The notes: generated from the sequence alone by a model not told the origin. A stretch of 58,991 nt of DNA from Spirulina subsalsa FACHB-351 (GCF_026130165.1 NZ_JAIHOM010000015.1:1-58991), one strand, 5' to 3'. Counted from the first letter of the stretch, positions 9,107-18,408 are shown. Translations and numbers: made by a program.

Positions 9107-9304
9107 TTAAACAGCGCTTTTTACCTCTCTATGCGTATTGTCTATGCGTATTCGATGTAACTTGCTTAACGTCAATAGCCTATGGATTTTTTCTAGACTA
9201 TTGGGCTTGGCTGTTTTATCTGCCAGGGAAGCTTTAATTGCTTCAATTTCTACTGTAGGGAGGTTCTGAGAAAAACACAAGTTTTTGTTACTAAAGTTCA
9301 TCAA
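9107..9304 (-). CDS. Small ORF with a related decayed copy nearby, unknown
   Basis: 65 residues beginning MMNFSNKNLCF. The first 32 residues match the translated minus strand at 8738-8832, but the two then diverge because this copy carries extra sequence of about 45-60 bases. The shared reading frame suggests descent from a coding sequence rather than noise, but no domain is recognised, the ribosome site is weak, and the gene may itself be a truncated remnant. Its promoter would lie in the spacer before purN. Confidence 0.3.
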   Translation of the reverse strand: MMNFSNKNLCFSQNLPTVEIEAIKASLADKTAKPNSLEKIHRLLTLSKLHRIRIDNTHREVKSAV

Positions 9305-9573
9305 ACAAGGGAAAAAAAACCATTTTGTTTAGTTTGAGCTTGTTTTCGTTTACTAAAGTTAATACATAAAAGATTAATCGCTCATCTTTTGATGAAAGTG
9401 TTTTACAGCGAACAGTTGAACCGTTGGGCGGGGGTTCTCTGCACTTGGAAAAATAAAAAAATGCCGTGAGAAGGGCTGAAATTGTCCTTAAAGGCTTATC
9501 CTAGTCTAGCTAGCCCTTGTCATAGGCTGCTTGCCATTGAGTTGTCCTGTCGTTATAGACCCGAGCTTTTTTT

Positions 9574-10215
9574 ATGATGGAGCAAACGCCGAGTTTTATC
9601 TCTCCTCCCCTAATCCCGGAAGACTTACGACTACCGGAAACCCTCAAGTTGGGAGTTCTGGCCTCGGGCAGTGGGAGTAATTTTGAGGCGATCGCCCATT
9701 CCATCGCCCAAGGTCAACTTAACGCCCAAATCCAAGTCCTGATCTACAACAAACCCAAAGCCAAAGCCCGAGAAAGAGCCGAGCGTTTAGGTATACCGGC
9801 CATTCTGCTCAATCACCGCCATTTCCGCAGTCGAGAAGCCCTCGATCACGAGATTGTCAATACCTTTAAACAGCATGACGTGGAATGGGTGATTATGGCC
9901 GGGTGGATGCGCATTGTCACCCCCGTATTATTGGATGCCTATTGCGATCGCGTCCTCAACATTCACCCCAGCCTACTCCCCAGTTTTCCCGGCGTAGATG
10001 GTGTAGAACAAGCCCTAGCCGCCGGAGTGAAAGTAACAGGCTGCACCGTCCACATCGCCAAAGAAGAAGTCGATAGCGGTCCCATTCTCATGCAAGCCGC
10101 CGTTCCCATCCTCCCCGACGACACATCCGAAACCCTTCACGCTCGGATTCAAGTGCAAGAGCATCTCATCTTCCCCCGTGCGATCGCCCTTGCCGCCTTG
10201 CAATACAGTGAATAA
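9574..10215 (+). CDS. purN: Phosphoribosylglycinamide formyltransferase
   Basis: 213 residues. PurN transfers a formyl group from 10-formyltetrahydrofolate to GAR, the third step of purine synthesis, in the cytoplasm. The phosphate-binding loop LASGSGSNFEAI, the active-site block NIHPSLLPSFPG, and GCTVHIAKEEVDSGPIL carry the catalytic Asn, His and Asp. About 25 residues precede the usual family start (LKLGVLASG); the ATG doublet at 9574/9577 is the only good start, and such leaders are common in cyanobacterial PurN. Confidence 0.95.
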   Translation: MMEQTPSFISPPLIPEDLRLPETLKLGVLASGSGSNFEAIAHSIAQGQLNAQIQVLIYNKPKAKARERAERLGIPAILLNHRHFRSREALDHEIVNTFKQHDVEWVIMAGWMRIVTPVLLDAYCDRVLNIHPSLLPSFPGVDGVEQALAAGVKVTGCTVHIAKEEVDSGPILMQAAVPILPDDTSETLHARIQVQEHLIFPRAIALAALQYSE

Positions 10216-10322
10216 CGCCATTATGATAGTCTTAAAACCAGTCTTCGGTTGAGTCAACCTTAGCCCCAAACTTCCCCCCTCAGCCCCATCGGCCATCGTG
10301 GATTACTAGGAGAACCAGAGCA

Positions 10323-10916
10323 ATGGAAGGATGTTTACGAGTCGGACAACTCGCCCCAGAATTTAGCGCAACAGCCGTCATCGACCAAGAATTTAAAACC
10401 ATTAAACTCTCCGACTACCGGGGTAAATACGTCGTTCTATTCTTCTACCCCCTTAACTTCACCTTCGTTTGTCCCACCGAAATTACAGCCTTTAGCGATC
10501 GCGCCAGCGAATTCACCACCCTGAAAACCCAAATTCTCGGCGTATCCGTCGATAGTGCCTTCTCCCACCTCGCCTGGATGCAAACCGAACGCAATCAAGG
10601 CGGCATCGGCAACATCACCTATCCCCTGATCTCCGACATCAAAAAAGACATCAGCACCGCCTACAACGTCCTAGACCCCGATGCTGGCGTAGCCATGCGC
10701 GGCCTCTTCATCCTCGACAAAGACGGCATCATCCAACACTCCACCATCAACAACCTCTCCTTCGGTCGCAGCGTAGACGAAACCCTCCGCACCCTCAAAG
10801 CCATTCAATACGTCCAAACCCACTCAGACGAAGTATGTCCAGCCGGATGGCAAGAAGGAGACAAAACCATCGTCTCCGACCCCAAAAAATCCAAAGTCTA
10901 TTTTTCCGCCATCTAA
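10323..10916 (+). CDS. Typical 2-Cys peroxiredoxin
   Basis: 197 residues. It reduces hydrogen peroxide and organic peroxides using thioredoxin as electron donor. The peroxidatic Cys50 is in [11 protein letters not shown] with the conserved Pro43 and Thr47, and the resolving Cys172 is in DEVCPAGW. Both GGIG (93-96) and a C-terminal YF pair (193-194) are present, features linked with sensitivity to over-oxidation in eukaryote-like 2-Cys peroxiredoxins. The ATG at 10323 follows an AGGAG-like site (actaggagaacc). A second peroxiredoxin-like gene follows in the same direction. Confidence 0.95.
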   Translation: MEGCLRVGQLAPEFSATAVIDQEFKTIKLSDYRGKYVVLFFYPLNFTFVCPTEITAFSDRASEFTTLKTQILGVSVDSAFSHLAWMQTERNQGGIGNITYPLISDIKKDISTAYNVLDPDAGVAMRGLFILDKDGIIQHSTINNLSFGRSVDETLRTLKAIQYVQTHSDEVCPAGWQEGDKTIVSDPKKSKVYFSAI

Positions 10917-10961
10917 AAACCAGAGCCGAAAATCTACCCAAAATATCCCAAAAATACCCCC

Positions 10962-10988
10962 ACCCCCACTTGAGTCCAGTGGGGGCAG
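10962..10988 (+). terminator. Hairpin after the 2-Cys peroxiredoxin gene
   Basis: CCCCCACT and AGTGGGGG form an eight-pair stem around a seven-base loop about 50 bases after the stop. No U-run follows, so it may stabilise the transcript end rather than terminate by itself. Confidence 0.4.
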
Positions 10989-11044
10989 TTCAACTACAAT
11001 AAAAAGGATGAACAGCCCATTGCCCCCATCCTATTAACCACTCT

Positions 11045-11584
11045 ATGCTCACATCCACCGACTTCCGAGGTCTACTCAACCCCCGCTTCTTCTCCAACTT
11101 CCTACCCATCCCCGCCACCAGTCCCCTCCTCATCGGCCGCCAACCCCCCGACTTTTTGCTCCCCGATGTCCGCAACAAAACCACCCTAAGACTCTCCGAC
11201 TACAAAAACAAACAAACCGTCATCCTCGCCTTTACCCGCATCTTTACCGAAAAACAATACTGTCCCCTCTGTTATCCCCACATCAAAGCCCTCAACGAAA
11301 CCTACGAACAATTCACCGCCCAAGGCACCGAAATCCTCATGATTACCAGCACCGATAATCGACAAAGCCAAAAAGTTGTTCAGGATCTCAACCTAAAAAT
11401 GCCCCTCCTCAGTAACCCCAGTTGCGACGTCTTCCGCAGTTACCAAGTCGGTCAAGCCCTAGGCGCACCCCTTCCCGCCCAGTTCATCATCGACAGCCAA
11501 GGCATCCTACGCTACAAACACCTCTTTTCCTTCCTAGAACCCAACGCCAGCATCGAGAAACTCCTCAGCCTCCTAAAGCCATAA
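11045..11584 (+). CDS. AhpC/TSA-type peroxiredoxin with CxxC active site
   Basis: 179 residues of thioredoxin-fold AhpC/TSA type. The expected start of the fold (GRQPPDFLLPDVRNKTTLRLSDY) is followed by QYCPLCYPH with Cys73 and Cys76, then a peroxiredoxin-like GTEILMITSTDNRQSQ and the final GILRYKHLF strand. The CxxC spacing differs from the TPGCT signature of PrxQ/BCP, so it may work as a thiol-disulfide reductase or atypical peroxidase. The first 28 residues are an extra leader. It lies 128 bases after the 2-Cys peroxiredoxin gene. Confidence 0.8.
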   Translation: MLTSTDFRGLLNPRFFSNFLPIPATSPLLIGRQPPDFLLPDVRNKTTLRLSDYKNKQTVILAFTRIFTEKQYCPLCYPHIKALNETYEQFTAQGTEILMITSTDNRQSQKVVQDLNLKMPLLSNPSCDVFRSYQVGQALGAPLPAQFIIDSQGILRYKHLFSFLEPNASIEKLLSLLKP

Positions 11585-11699
11585 TTTCCCCCAATCTAAA
11601 GTCAGCAGGGGTCGCCCGTTATACCCGTAGGGTTAGCGGGGGAGAACTTCACTATCCTCCTCCCTTGCCGCCAAATCAAAAATTGAGTAAGATAAAAAG

Positions 11700-11927
11700 A
11701 AGCGTTTGCTGAAACGTTGGTGACTGCCCATTCAGTTTGTTGATCTATGCTTGAATGATACGGGAATCAATGCGTTTGCGGCGGTAGACCGAGCTTAGGT
11801 ACTCGGAAACCTAAAGTAGAACCAAAGGTACCCACCTGGTTTATCCAGGTCAAAAACTGGGGTAAAACGGCGTTCCGGTGAGCCAAAAGCATAAAGTCCC
11901 TTTTATCTAACGGTAAAAGGGATTTTT
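11700..11927 (+). ncRNA. ssaA: Candidate 6S RNA
   Basis: No ORF covers this stretch, yet it is rich in short self-complementary segments and ends in a good intrinsic terminator. The arrangement resembles 6S RNA: a purine-rich 5' half, an internal CTCGG-containing arm, a terminal hairpin CACCTGG..CCAGGTC and a closing GGCGTTCCGGTGAGCC, all comparable in order with the E. coli RNA. 6S RNA binds RNA polymerase holoenzyme as a mimic of an open promoter. The borders are estimated, and I did not establish the closing stem by folding, so this is a recognition call rather than a proof. Confidence 0.55.
11895..11927 (+). terminator. Intrinsic terminator of the candidate 6S RNA
   Basis: TCCCTTTTA and TAAAAGGGA form a nine-pair stem around TCTAACGG, directly followed by TTTTT. 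It is separate from any protein gene end (the peroxiredoxin stops 310 bases earlier), which supports an independent RNA gene upstream. Confidence 0.8.
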
Positions 11928-12061
11928 AATGACCCATTGACAATTATTTCCGACTCCTCGTCCGTAAAAGATAGTTCCTCTTGTGTTTTTGTAGAGTAGA
12001 ATCAGAACATTCGAGGCTGTAGCCCGTTCCAGCTAGCTGGACTCAACCTAGGATTTTCCGA

Positions 12062-13573
12062 ATGAGTAGTATGGGCCGTAATATGTTTATGAAACAGGCA
12101 GTAAACCTATCGAGGGAGCATCAAACTGCTTTGGAGTCACCCCAAGATACAGAAGAACTTCAGGAAACCATCTTTCGGTTTTTCTTAGACTTAGTACGGC
12201 ATTTTCCCCCGGCCGATGCCCTACAGGAATTTTGCCGCATCTTTTTTGAATATGAATCCTCCCCCAGCAATATTCAAGTCTTTCGTGCGGTAACAGCCTT
12301 AATTTCCCATGACAACAAATCAGAGTTTTTAAATACCTTCAAACGTTGTTGTTATATTTTAATTAATAATTGGGAATCCAATCGTAGTTTTGAGGCAATT
12401 CAAGACCTCATTGATGTCTTTGAATTTACCAACTTTGAAGAAGCACAAAGTCGCACCTCCCGTTTAACTCATCGCTACAACTCCCCCTCTGCCAAAATTA
12501 CCCGGCGGCTCAATTCTTGGGTTCAAGAGTTTAAAAATGGTCAAGATTACCAAGACTTACAACTCTTTATTGCCAAAGTTGATCCCCAATTAAAGCATCA
12601 TCACGAATCCCTTTTACAAAAACACGCTGATGAACAAAATCGTCCTCTCCGCAAAGCTAGAATTGAGAGCAAAAGTTTACACTGGAGTAAACGTTACACC
12701 TCTTATTTACTGGTTCCCCAATACATAAACACACAAAACTCACCTGAACAGCGAGAAGCCGCTAGACAACTTTCCCATGAACTGAAACAACAGTTCAAAT
12801 TTGATCTCGCAATGTATACAGCCCTTTCCCAGTCTGAGGTTGGTCGTCAAGACCTACCCGATAATCCCACAGGCTTAGGAGAAGAAGCCGTCCGCCTAAT
12901 TAAGAAAATTGTCGCTAAACGAGGGAAATTTAGCTACAGCAACTTAGCGCATATTTTTACCAAACAAGTTGAGGGATTGTACTACCAAGAATTTAAAGAA
13001 GCCTTAAAAAACTATTTAACGGGTTATGCTGACTATCAAGGGAATGAAAAAAAACCTGAACTTGGCTCATTCCAACACAAAGTCAGTGAGTATATTGATA
13101 ACATCTATCCAGACTATGAAGAAGAAATTCTCAATGACTCACTCCTTTTGAGAACTTGTAATCGTCTCGTTGATGATTTAACCACAACCGATCAAAATGT
13201 ACCATCAGAACTGTTTGCCCGTTTCCTTTCCCAAGGGCGTCCCCTTACCTTAGTGATTGTTTTATTAAAGTTAATTCTGATCTGTCCTTCCGCACGAATG
13301 CACTTAGATCATCAGATTGCTTGTCTCATTCGTTACTATATGCAGTTTCCCGAGGAAGAGTGTCAATGGGCTGTACAGTTCTTTGAGATTTTCAATATTA
13401 CGTTTGCGATTTATGCCGATAAAGATGTTAAGTATGAGTTAATCCGACGATCCTCCAACAATCAATCTGCTAACACAGATGAGGATGGTCAATGGGATGA
13501 CTATTGTATTTTTTCTCAATCTAAAGGAGAGTCTTCTAGGACAAAGCAGCAAGGCACAAAGAATCAATCTTAA
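12062..13573 (+). CDS. Cyanobacterial conserved protein of unknown function (503 aa)
   Basis: A soluble, mostly helical protein without signal or membrane segment, not matched to a named family. It has several Phe/Leu/Asp-rich helical repeats in the first 170 residues and a long charged middle (about 190-220, HADEQNRPLRKARIESKSLHWSKRYTSYLLVPQY). Residues 260-340 include a Lys-rich stretch (IKKIVAKRGKFSYSNLAHIF). The C-terminal 30 residues are polar and probably disordered. The ATG at 12062 gives the full frame; internal ATGs at codons 4, 8 and 10 are also possible. It stands alone after the candidate 6S RNA. Confidence 0.7.
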   Translation: MSSMGRNMFMKQAVNLSREHQTALESPQDTEELQETIFRFFLDLVRHFPPADALQEFCRIFFEYESSPSNIQVFRAVTALISHDNKSEFLNTFKRCCYILINNWESNRSFEAIQDLIDVFEFTNFEEAQSRTSRLTHRYNSPSAKITRRLNSWVQEFKNGQDYQDLQLFIAKVDPQLKHHHESLLQKHADEQNRPLRKARIESKSLHWSKRYTSYLLVPQYINTQNSPEQREAARQLSHELKQQFKFDLAMYTALSQSEVGRQDLPDNPTGLGEEAVRLIKKIVAKRGKFSYSNLAHIFTKQVEGLYYQEFKEALKNYLTGYADYQGNEKKPELGSFQHKVSEYIDNIYPDYEEEILNDSLLLRTCNRLVDDLTTTDQNVPSELFARFLSQGRPLTLVIVLLKLILICPSARMHLDHQIACLIRYYMQFPEEECQWAVQFFEIFNITFAIYADKDVKYELIRRSSNNQSANTDEDGQWDDYCIFSQSKGESSRTKQQGTKNQS

Positions 13574-13581
13574 ACAACCCC

Positions 13582-13780
13582 ATAGGTTTGACACTCCCAT
13601 CGCTAAAAGCGAGGGATTCTTGGTTCAACGAGTTTCCTTAACTTGGCAGGACGTATCCAACCAAGCCAGAGGGAATCTCTCCCCAAGCGTGAGTTCCGGT
13701 ATGCCCTACCGTACTTAGTCCCCTTTTCAAAATGTAAAACCGAGGGTCTTCACCCGACATTGCAGATAAAGCAGGGAATT
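13582..13780 (+). mobile_element. Remnant of an IS200/IS605-type left end
   Basis: TTTGACACTCCCATCGC, TAAAA and GCGAGGGATTC form a hairpin followed by TTGGTTCAACGAG. The layout matches a second site near 53.55 kb. The downstream bases up to about 13780 resemble the leader usually found between such a hairpin and a tnpB gene, but no tnpB follows. It is best read as a solo left end or a deletion remnant. Confidence 0.5.
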
Positions 13781-13781
13781 T

Positions 13782-14375
13782 TCAGTGACTTTTCCCTAGG
13801 TATTTCCGTAAATAGGGGGAAAAGACCTCATAAATCAGCGTGAGGGGTTGTCCACTGTGCCAAAACAGGTAATGACGACCCCAAAATGGGCCTTTCTCCT
13901 CAAAAGCCTCTTCTAAAGGTTCAGAATGCCCAAAGTAAACCCCTTGAATATCTCGATATAACTCACTATGGAGGTGTGAGAGATTATCCCAAATAGGGAG
14001 AGCGCGGTTTTGGAGGTAATCATCCACTTGGCTACCATCCCACCAAGAGGTCGCATAGGCCAAACGTTGACCAGAGGCCGTGCGTAACCAAACTTGTCGC
14101 CGTAAGCGGGGGCCAGGTACCGCCTCAATTAGGAGCGGAGCGTTGTCATTGTCCATGCCAATGAGGGACATATCAATCACATCGACTTCGATTTTCTCCC
14201 GAGTCAGTAGGGTGAGGTGGCGGGTAGGTGAACCATCACCCAAGAGTAAAATCTGCCACGCGGGGGCGAGTCGATTATGGGGAAGTCCTTGTTGAATGAC
14301 TTCCGCCCCCCCTTGCCACAGGGGACTGAGGGGGTGCCAAGTGGTTTCTAGGATTAGGCTGCTTTGGGGTTTCAA
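13782..14375 (-). CDS. Chorismate lyase (4-hydroxybenzoate synthesis)
   Basis: 197 residues of the chorismate pyruvate-lyase (DUF98) family used by cyanobacteria. It converts chorismate to 4-hydroxybenzoate and pyruvate, the first committed step to plastoquinone. The recognisable blocks are LLGDGSPTRHL, VPGPRLRRQVWL, LAYATSWW and NRALPIWDNLSHLHSELYRDI with the conserved Arg and Glu residues. Its stop overlaps the end of the neighbouring insertion-sequence remnant. The ATG at 14375 fits the family start. Confidence 0.85.
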   Translation of the reverse strand: MKPQSSLILETTWHPLSPLWQGGAEVIQQGLPHNRLAPAWQILLLGDGSPTRHLTLLTREKIEVDVIDMSLIGMDNDNAPLLIEAVPGPRLRRQVWLRTASGQRLAYATSWWDGSQVDDYLQNRALPIWDNLSHLHSELYRDIQGVYFGHSEPLEEAFEEKGPFWGRHYLFWHSGQPLTLIYEVFSPYLRKYLGKSH

Positions 14376-14501
14376 GATTCTTGCTCAGTTTAGTTACAAA
14401 ACTTCACGTTTTGCCTTTATGATAACCTTGTTTGCCGATTCCTGTGGTTGAATCTTGACGATTAGAGGCTAGGATGGGAGAAATGTCCTAACTCCTGTGC
14501 T

Positions 14502-15290
14502 ATGGTTAATCTCACCCCAAGGCAGAAAACCCTGCCCACGATGTACGATCTACCCAGTGAAGAAGTAGGAGAACCGGGTTTGCCCGACCAATTCCACCCC
14601 CTACAAGCTGAATTACTGCGTCTGACGTTTCGGCCGGGCAATTATGACCCAGAACAGGTTTTTTCGGCGATGGATCTCAATGTTTATTACGATGAGAACC
14701 AGACCAGACGATATAAGCGTCCGGATTGGTTTGGAGTGGCGGGGATACCGCGCTTGTACGAAAATCGGGAGTTGCGCTTGAGTTATGTGGTGTGGCAAGA
14801 AGGGGTTAGCCCATCTGTGGTGGTGGAATTGTTGTCTCCGAGTACCCAAGCTCAGGATTTAGGACAAGTGGAGGATGAGCCTGATGGGACTCCGACGAAG
14901 TGGGCGGTTTATGAGCAAATTCTGCGGATTCCTTACTATGTGGTTTATGACCGCACTCTAGAGCATTTTCGGGCGTTTCATTTAGAATCCTCGGGTTATG
15001 TAGAGGTGGAAGTAATAGATGATCGTTTGTGGCTGGAAGAATTACAGTTAGGACTGGGATTATGGCAGGGGAGTTATGAAAACGTCAATCGCTTATGGTT
15101 GCGTTTTTATGAGGGTTCAGGGGATTGGATTCCTACTCCTGCGGAACGGGCTGAACGAGAACGACAAGCCAGAGAAGCTGCCGAACAACGGGAAGAACAA
15201 GAACGACAAGCCAGAGAAGCTGCCGAACAACGGGCGGAACGTTTCCGGCGCTTGCTGCTTGAAAATGGCATTAATCCCCATGAGGTTTAG
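14502..15290 (+). CDS. Uma2-family (DUF820) PD-(D/E)xK-like protein
   Basis: 262 residues. The Uma2 fold is related to restriction-endonuclease-like PD-(D/E)xK enzymes; members are numerous in cyanobacteria and their cellular role is not known. The core carries YKRPDWFGVAG (the Asp), VVVELLSPSTQ (the Glu) and PYYVVYDRTLEHFRAF. The C-terminus (212-250) is an Arg/Glu/Ala-rich coiled coil coded by two exact 42-base repeats (QAREAAEQR twice), a common unstable tail in this family. Start at 14502 ATG is preceded by a weak ribosome site; a later ATG at codon 14 is also possible. Confidence 0.85.
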   Translation: MVNLTPRQKTLPTMYDLPSEEVGEPGLPDQFHPLQAELLRLTFRPGNYDPEQVFSAMDLNVYYDENQTRRYKRPDWFGVAGIPRLYENRELRLSYVVWQEGVSPSVVVELLSPSTQAQDLGQVEDEPDGTPTKWAVYEQILRIPYYVVYDRTLEHFRAFHLESSGYVEVEVIDDRLWLEELQLGLGLWQGSYENVNRLWLRFYEGSGDWIPTPAERAERERQAREAAEQREEQERQAREAAEQRAERFRRLLLENGINPHEV

Positions 15291-15360
15291 GCGGATTTAA
15301 CGCCTATCGTTAGGGTCTAATCATCCCCTTAGAATTGAGCGTTCAACTGGCCTGAGTGTC

Positions 15361-16005
15361 TCATAGAACGCCTTTAGAACTGGGAATCTGACTGGCACGA
15401 CGAGGGTCAATTTCAATGGCCATGCGGAGGGCGCGGGCAAAGGCTTTGAAGGTGGCTTCAATAATATGGTGGGAGTTGATGCCGTCGAGTTGGCGAATAT
15501 GCAGGGTCATTTGACTGTGATTGACGATGGCGACGAAGAATTCTCGCACTAATTGGGTGTCGTAGGTGCCGACGCGCTGGGTGGGGATGTCCAGACCATA
15601 AGTGAGATGGGGACGACCGGAGAAGTCGAGGGAGACTTGAATGAGGGCTTCATCTAGGGGGGCGATGAAATGACCAAAACGGTGGATTCCTTTGCGATCG
15701 CCTAATGCTTTCCCCAAGGTCTGACCTAACGTAATTCCCACATCTTCGTTGGTATGGTGATCATCAATTTCAATGTCTCCCGTGGCGGCAATTTCCAAGT
15801 CAATTAAACCGTGGGAGGAAATCTGATGCAGCATATGATCTAAAAACGGCACTCCTGTTTTGATCTGACAGACCCCTGTGCCGTCTAAATTGACCCGCAC
15901 TTCTACATCTGTCTCCCCAGTCGTGCGTCGCACAGAAGCGGTGCGGAAGGGGTGAGAATGGCTCATTTCTTGGGTTTCAAGGGGCTTATCACTTAGCTGC
16001 ATCAA
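15361..16005 (-). CDS. hisB: Imidazoleglycerol-phosphate dehydratase
   Basis: 214 residues. HisB dehydrates imidazole glycerol phosphate in the sixth step of histidine synthesis, using manganese. The two His-rich motifs [11 protein letters not shown] and [18 protein letters not shown] are intact, and [16 protein letters not shown] precedes them. The fabI gene lies 55 bases upstream on the same strand, so they probably form an operon. An ATG at 16002 gives nearly the same product. Confidence 0.95.
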   Translation of the reverse strand: MMQLSDKPLETQEMSHSHPFRTASVRRTTGETDVEVRVNLDGTGVCQIKTGVPFLDHMLHQISSHGLIDLEIAATGDIEIDDHHTNEDVGITLGQTLGKALGDRKGIHRFGHFIAPLDEALIQVSLDFSGRPHLTYGLDIPTQRVGTYDTQLVREFFVAIVNHSQMTLHIRQLDGINSHHIIEATFKAFARALRMAIEIDPRRASQIPSSKGVL

Positions 16006-16060
16006 TAGTTCTCCTTAAGAATTGATAATTGACAATTGATAATTGATCATTAGAACAGGT

Positions 16061-16837
16061 TTACATCCCCATGATCTCATAACCAGAATCGACATAAATC
16101 ACCTGTCCGGTGATGCCGCTTGAGAGATCACTACACAAAAAGGCGGCGGTATTGCCCACTTCAACCTGTGTTACAGTGCGACGGAGGGGAGCAGTGGCTT
16201 CTACATGGTGAATCATGTCCAGAATCCCACCGACAGCCGAGGAGGCAAGAGTCCGAATTGGACCGGCCGAGATGGCATTAACTCGGATATTATGGGGGCC
16301 GAGTTCTGAGGCTAAATAGCGCACACTACATTCTAGGGCGGCTTTAGCAACCCCCATAACATTGTAGTTGGGAATGACTTTCACGCCCCCTAAATAGGTG
16401 AGGGTAACAATAGCTCCCCCGTCAGTCATCAGAGGTTTAGCACTGTGGGCGAGTCGGGTAAGGGAATAACTGCTAACATCAAGGGCGGTGTTGAAACCTT
16501 GGCGAGAGGTGGCGCTGAAGTCTCCTGAAAGGTCGTCTTTTTGGGCAAAGGCTAAACAGTGAATGAGGATGTCGAGTTTTCCCCATTTTTCGGCGATCGC
16601 ACTAAAGGTCTCATCTACCTGTTGATCATTCTGAACATCACAGGGCAAAAACACTGTCGGGGCAAGAGGTTCAACTAACTCCCCCACTTTTTTCTCGAAA
16701 CGCCCTTTATCATCGGGTAAATAAGTGACTCCCAACTCGGCCCCAGCTTGGTGTAGTTGTTGAGCAATCCCCCAAGCAATAGACCGATTATTGGCAATGC
16801 CAGTTACCAGAGCTTTTTTTCCCGTCAAATCTAACAT
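16061..16837 (-). CDS. fabI: Enoyl-[acyl-carrier-protein] reductase (NADH)
   Basis: 258 residues from the ATG at 16837. A longer in-frame extension to 17011 exists but is repeat-derived and atypical. FabI reduces enoyl-ACP in the last step of each fatty-acid elongation cycle. The nucleotide-binding start (GKKALVTGIANNRSIAWGIAQQL), the catalytic Tyr and Lys in NYNVMGVAKAALE, and the C-terminal TGQVIYVDSGYEIMG are present. It is a short-chain dehydrogenase of the cytoplasm and lies upstream of hisB. Confidence 0.95.
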   Translation of the reverse strand: MLDLTGKKALVTGIANNRSIAWGIAQQLHQAGAELGVTYLPDDKGRFEKKVGELVEPLAPTVFLPCDVQNDQQVDETFSAIAEKWGKLDILIHCLAFAQKDDLSGDFSATSRQGFNTALDVSSYSLTRLAHSAKPLMTDGGAIVTLTYLGGVKVIPNYNVMGVAKAALECSVRYLASELGPHNIRVNAISAGPIRTLASSAVGGILDMIHHVEATAPLRRTVTQVEVGNTAAFLCSDLSSGITGQVIYVDSGYEIMGM

Positions 16838-17175
16838 AAGTTTCAATAGTTGGTGTGAAGACCGGACAACACTACACCTTACCAAAAAACTGGATCTAAA
16901 GCCCCGCCCTTTAGAACTGGACTTCGCAAGGAATCCTAGGTAGGGTCTGCTGAAAAAGCCCAACGCTAGACTCAACAAGGGAATAGGGAATTGATAATTG
17001 ATAATTGACAATTGATAATTATTCCCGACTGCCCCTCTCCTCTGCTCCCCTGCTCCCCGAGCTATGCCTACGGCACACTACGTGAACGCTAACGCGGAGC
17101 GTGCCGTTAGGCAGATGAGTCCGAGAGTCGGGAATCGGGCATCGGAAATAATATCAATTATCAATTTCTCATTCC
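16838..17175. repeat. Repeat-filled spacer upstream of fabI
   Basis: No gene is present. It contains a run of TTGATAATTGA-type short repeats (about 16988-17021), a CTCC-rich tract, and an imperfect palindrome at 17061-17114 built from GCTATGCCTACGGCAC and its near reverse complement GTGCCGTTAGGCA. These are dispersed cyanobacterial repeats; the same TTGATAATTGA motif occurs near 16019, 18825, 27060 and 53605. Confidence 0.75.
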
Positions 17176-18408
17176 CTATCCTGTTAAATAGAAGAAAACC
17201 CCTTGTAATCCTCCAATTAAAAAGCCTAAAATGCCCCCTAAATTTACAATGGCTTGTAATTCACTTCTCACAATTCCTTGTACCGCTTCTTCTAATTGGG
17301 CGGGAGAAGTGGCCATGACTCGATCAACAATCAGTTGATCTAAGGATAAGATGGGGATTAATTGGGTGACTAAATGCTCTAGGTCTTCTTCTAAATAACG
17401 TTCTAGAATGAGGGCTAATTCTGCACTAATTACGGTCAGAGACTCATTGACCACTTGGGAATTGCGCAAGCGTTTAATTAGGATGGTCGAAAGTTTATCC
17501 CAGTCTACGGTATCGCCTAAACGTCCCAAGAGTTCGCCGCCTTTTTCTTGAACATAGAGACGCACGGTTTCCCGGGTGGTTTTGCGTAGTTGTCGGACGG
17601 TGGAGAGGGGGATATTTTGGAGAGAGAGGTTTTGTAACCAGACTCGAATGCGATCGCGCACTTCCAAGGATAAGATTAACTCTTTTAAGCGAGCATTAGC
17701 GACTTCTTTCTCTTCCACACAGAAAGAACGCAGACGGACTAAGGAATTCCGCACCCCAAACAAATTGGCGACGACCCAAGTGCTGCCACTGGTTTTTTCC
17801 CGAAATCCCTCGTCAATGACTTGAATATTGCGTTCTGTCAGGAAATCGACTAAGGCAATGCGCAAGACATCCGGGGGTAATACTACTTGCAAAATCCAAT
17901 CGGCAAAGGTGCGCGCTTGGATATCATTCAGGCGAAAATCTAATAGAACTTGGTCAAAAATATGGTTAATTTGATCCTCTAAAAAATCTTCCCGTCTCGA
18001 TAAAACCCGCAACACTCGCGGTAAGGATTCCCCAAATAAATCCCGCAAAATTTCGGCCAAAATTTTGGCGGTTTTTTGGTCTTTATCCGCTTGGAGTTGC
18101 TTAATGGCTAAACGTAATAACCATAACAGGGCGGCCTCGACTCGTTCCGGTTGTAAGAGTCTACGGGTGAGGTGTTGAAGTTCCCCGGGGGTTAAGAGGG
18201 AATTCATGATGGTATCAGAAACCCGTCGCGCTAAACGTTCTTGATTGCGGGGGATTAAACCGGGGGTAAAGGGGAGACGATATTTCCCAAGAGCGATCGC
18301 CTTATAGGGACGAAACAACATCTGGATGGCGATATCATTGGTGAAATAGCCAATAATCCCACCAGCAATCGGGGGGAGCGTGATGCGGAGTAGGGTAGGC
18401 AAGTCCAA
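17176..18408 (-). CDS. DUF445-family membrane protein
   Basis: 410 residues of the DUF445 (YheB-like) family. Hydrophobic segments lie at both ends (about 5-25, [24 protein letters not shown], and 385-409), with a long helical middle rich in Arg and Glu. The conserved N-terminal block [25 protein letters not shown] is intact. Function is unknown; some relatives bridge membranes in spores. It is monocistronic here, with a start at 18408. Confidence 0.85.
   Translation of the reverse strand: MDLPTLLRITLPPIAGGIIGYFTNDIAIQMLFRPYKAIALGKYRLPFTPGLIPRNQERLARRVSDTIMNSLLTPGELQHLTRRLLQPERVEAALLWLLRLAIKQLQADKDQKTAKILAEILRDLFGESLPRVLRVLSRREDFLEDQINHIFDQVLLDFRLNDIQARTFADWILQVVLPPDVLRIALVDFLTERNIQVIDEGFREKTSGSTWVVANLFGVRNSLVRLRSFCVEEKEVANARLKELILSLEVRDRIRVWLQNLSLQNIPLSTVRQLRKTTRETVRLYVQEKGGELLGRLGDTVDWDKLSTILIKRLRNSQVVNESLTVISAELALILERYLEEDLEHLVTQLIPILSLDQLIVDRVMATSPAQLEEAVQGIVRSELQAIVNLGGILGFLIGGLQGVFFYLTG

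Larger units (their letters stand above)
8309..9573. other. Gene-poor AT-rich stretch with a decayed tandem duplication
   Basis: No convincing complete gene is present in these 1.26 kb. Two related blocks, offset by about 400 bases, share several landmarks: AGCAAAAGC...GACTTGC (8517 and 8920), GAGACAGATATGA with ACCTCTCTATGC (about 8680 and 9090), and GGCTGTTTTATCTGCCAGGG with ...TTACTAAAGTT (about 8745-8806 and 9210-9297). The part up to about 8480 also has a GGGGAGTCGGGGAGCAGGGGAG low-complexity run that recurs in other spacers here. The downstream part (9305-9573) shows nothing beyond a possible promoter for purN. Confidence 0.6.

Noticed and set aside
16838-17011. N-terminal extension of FabI
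   Set aside because: The extension is derived from spacer repeats and does not match FabI; the ATG at 16837 fits the family start.
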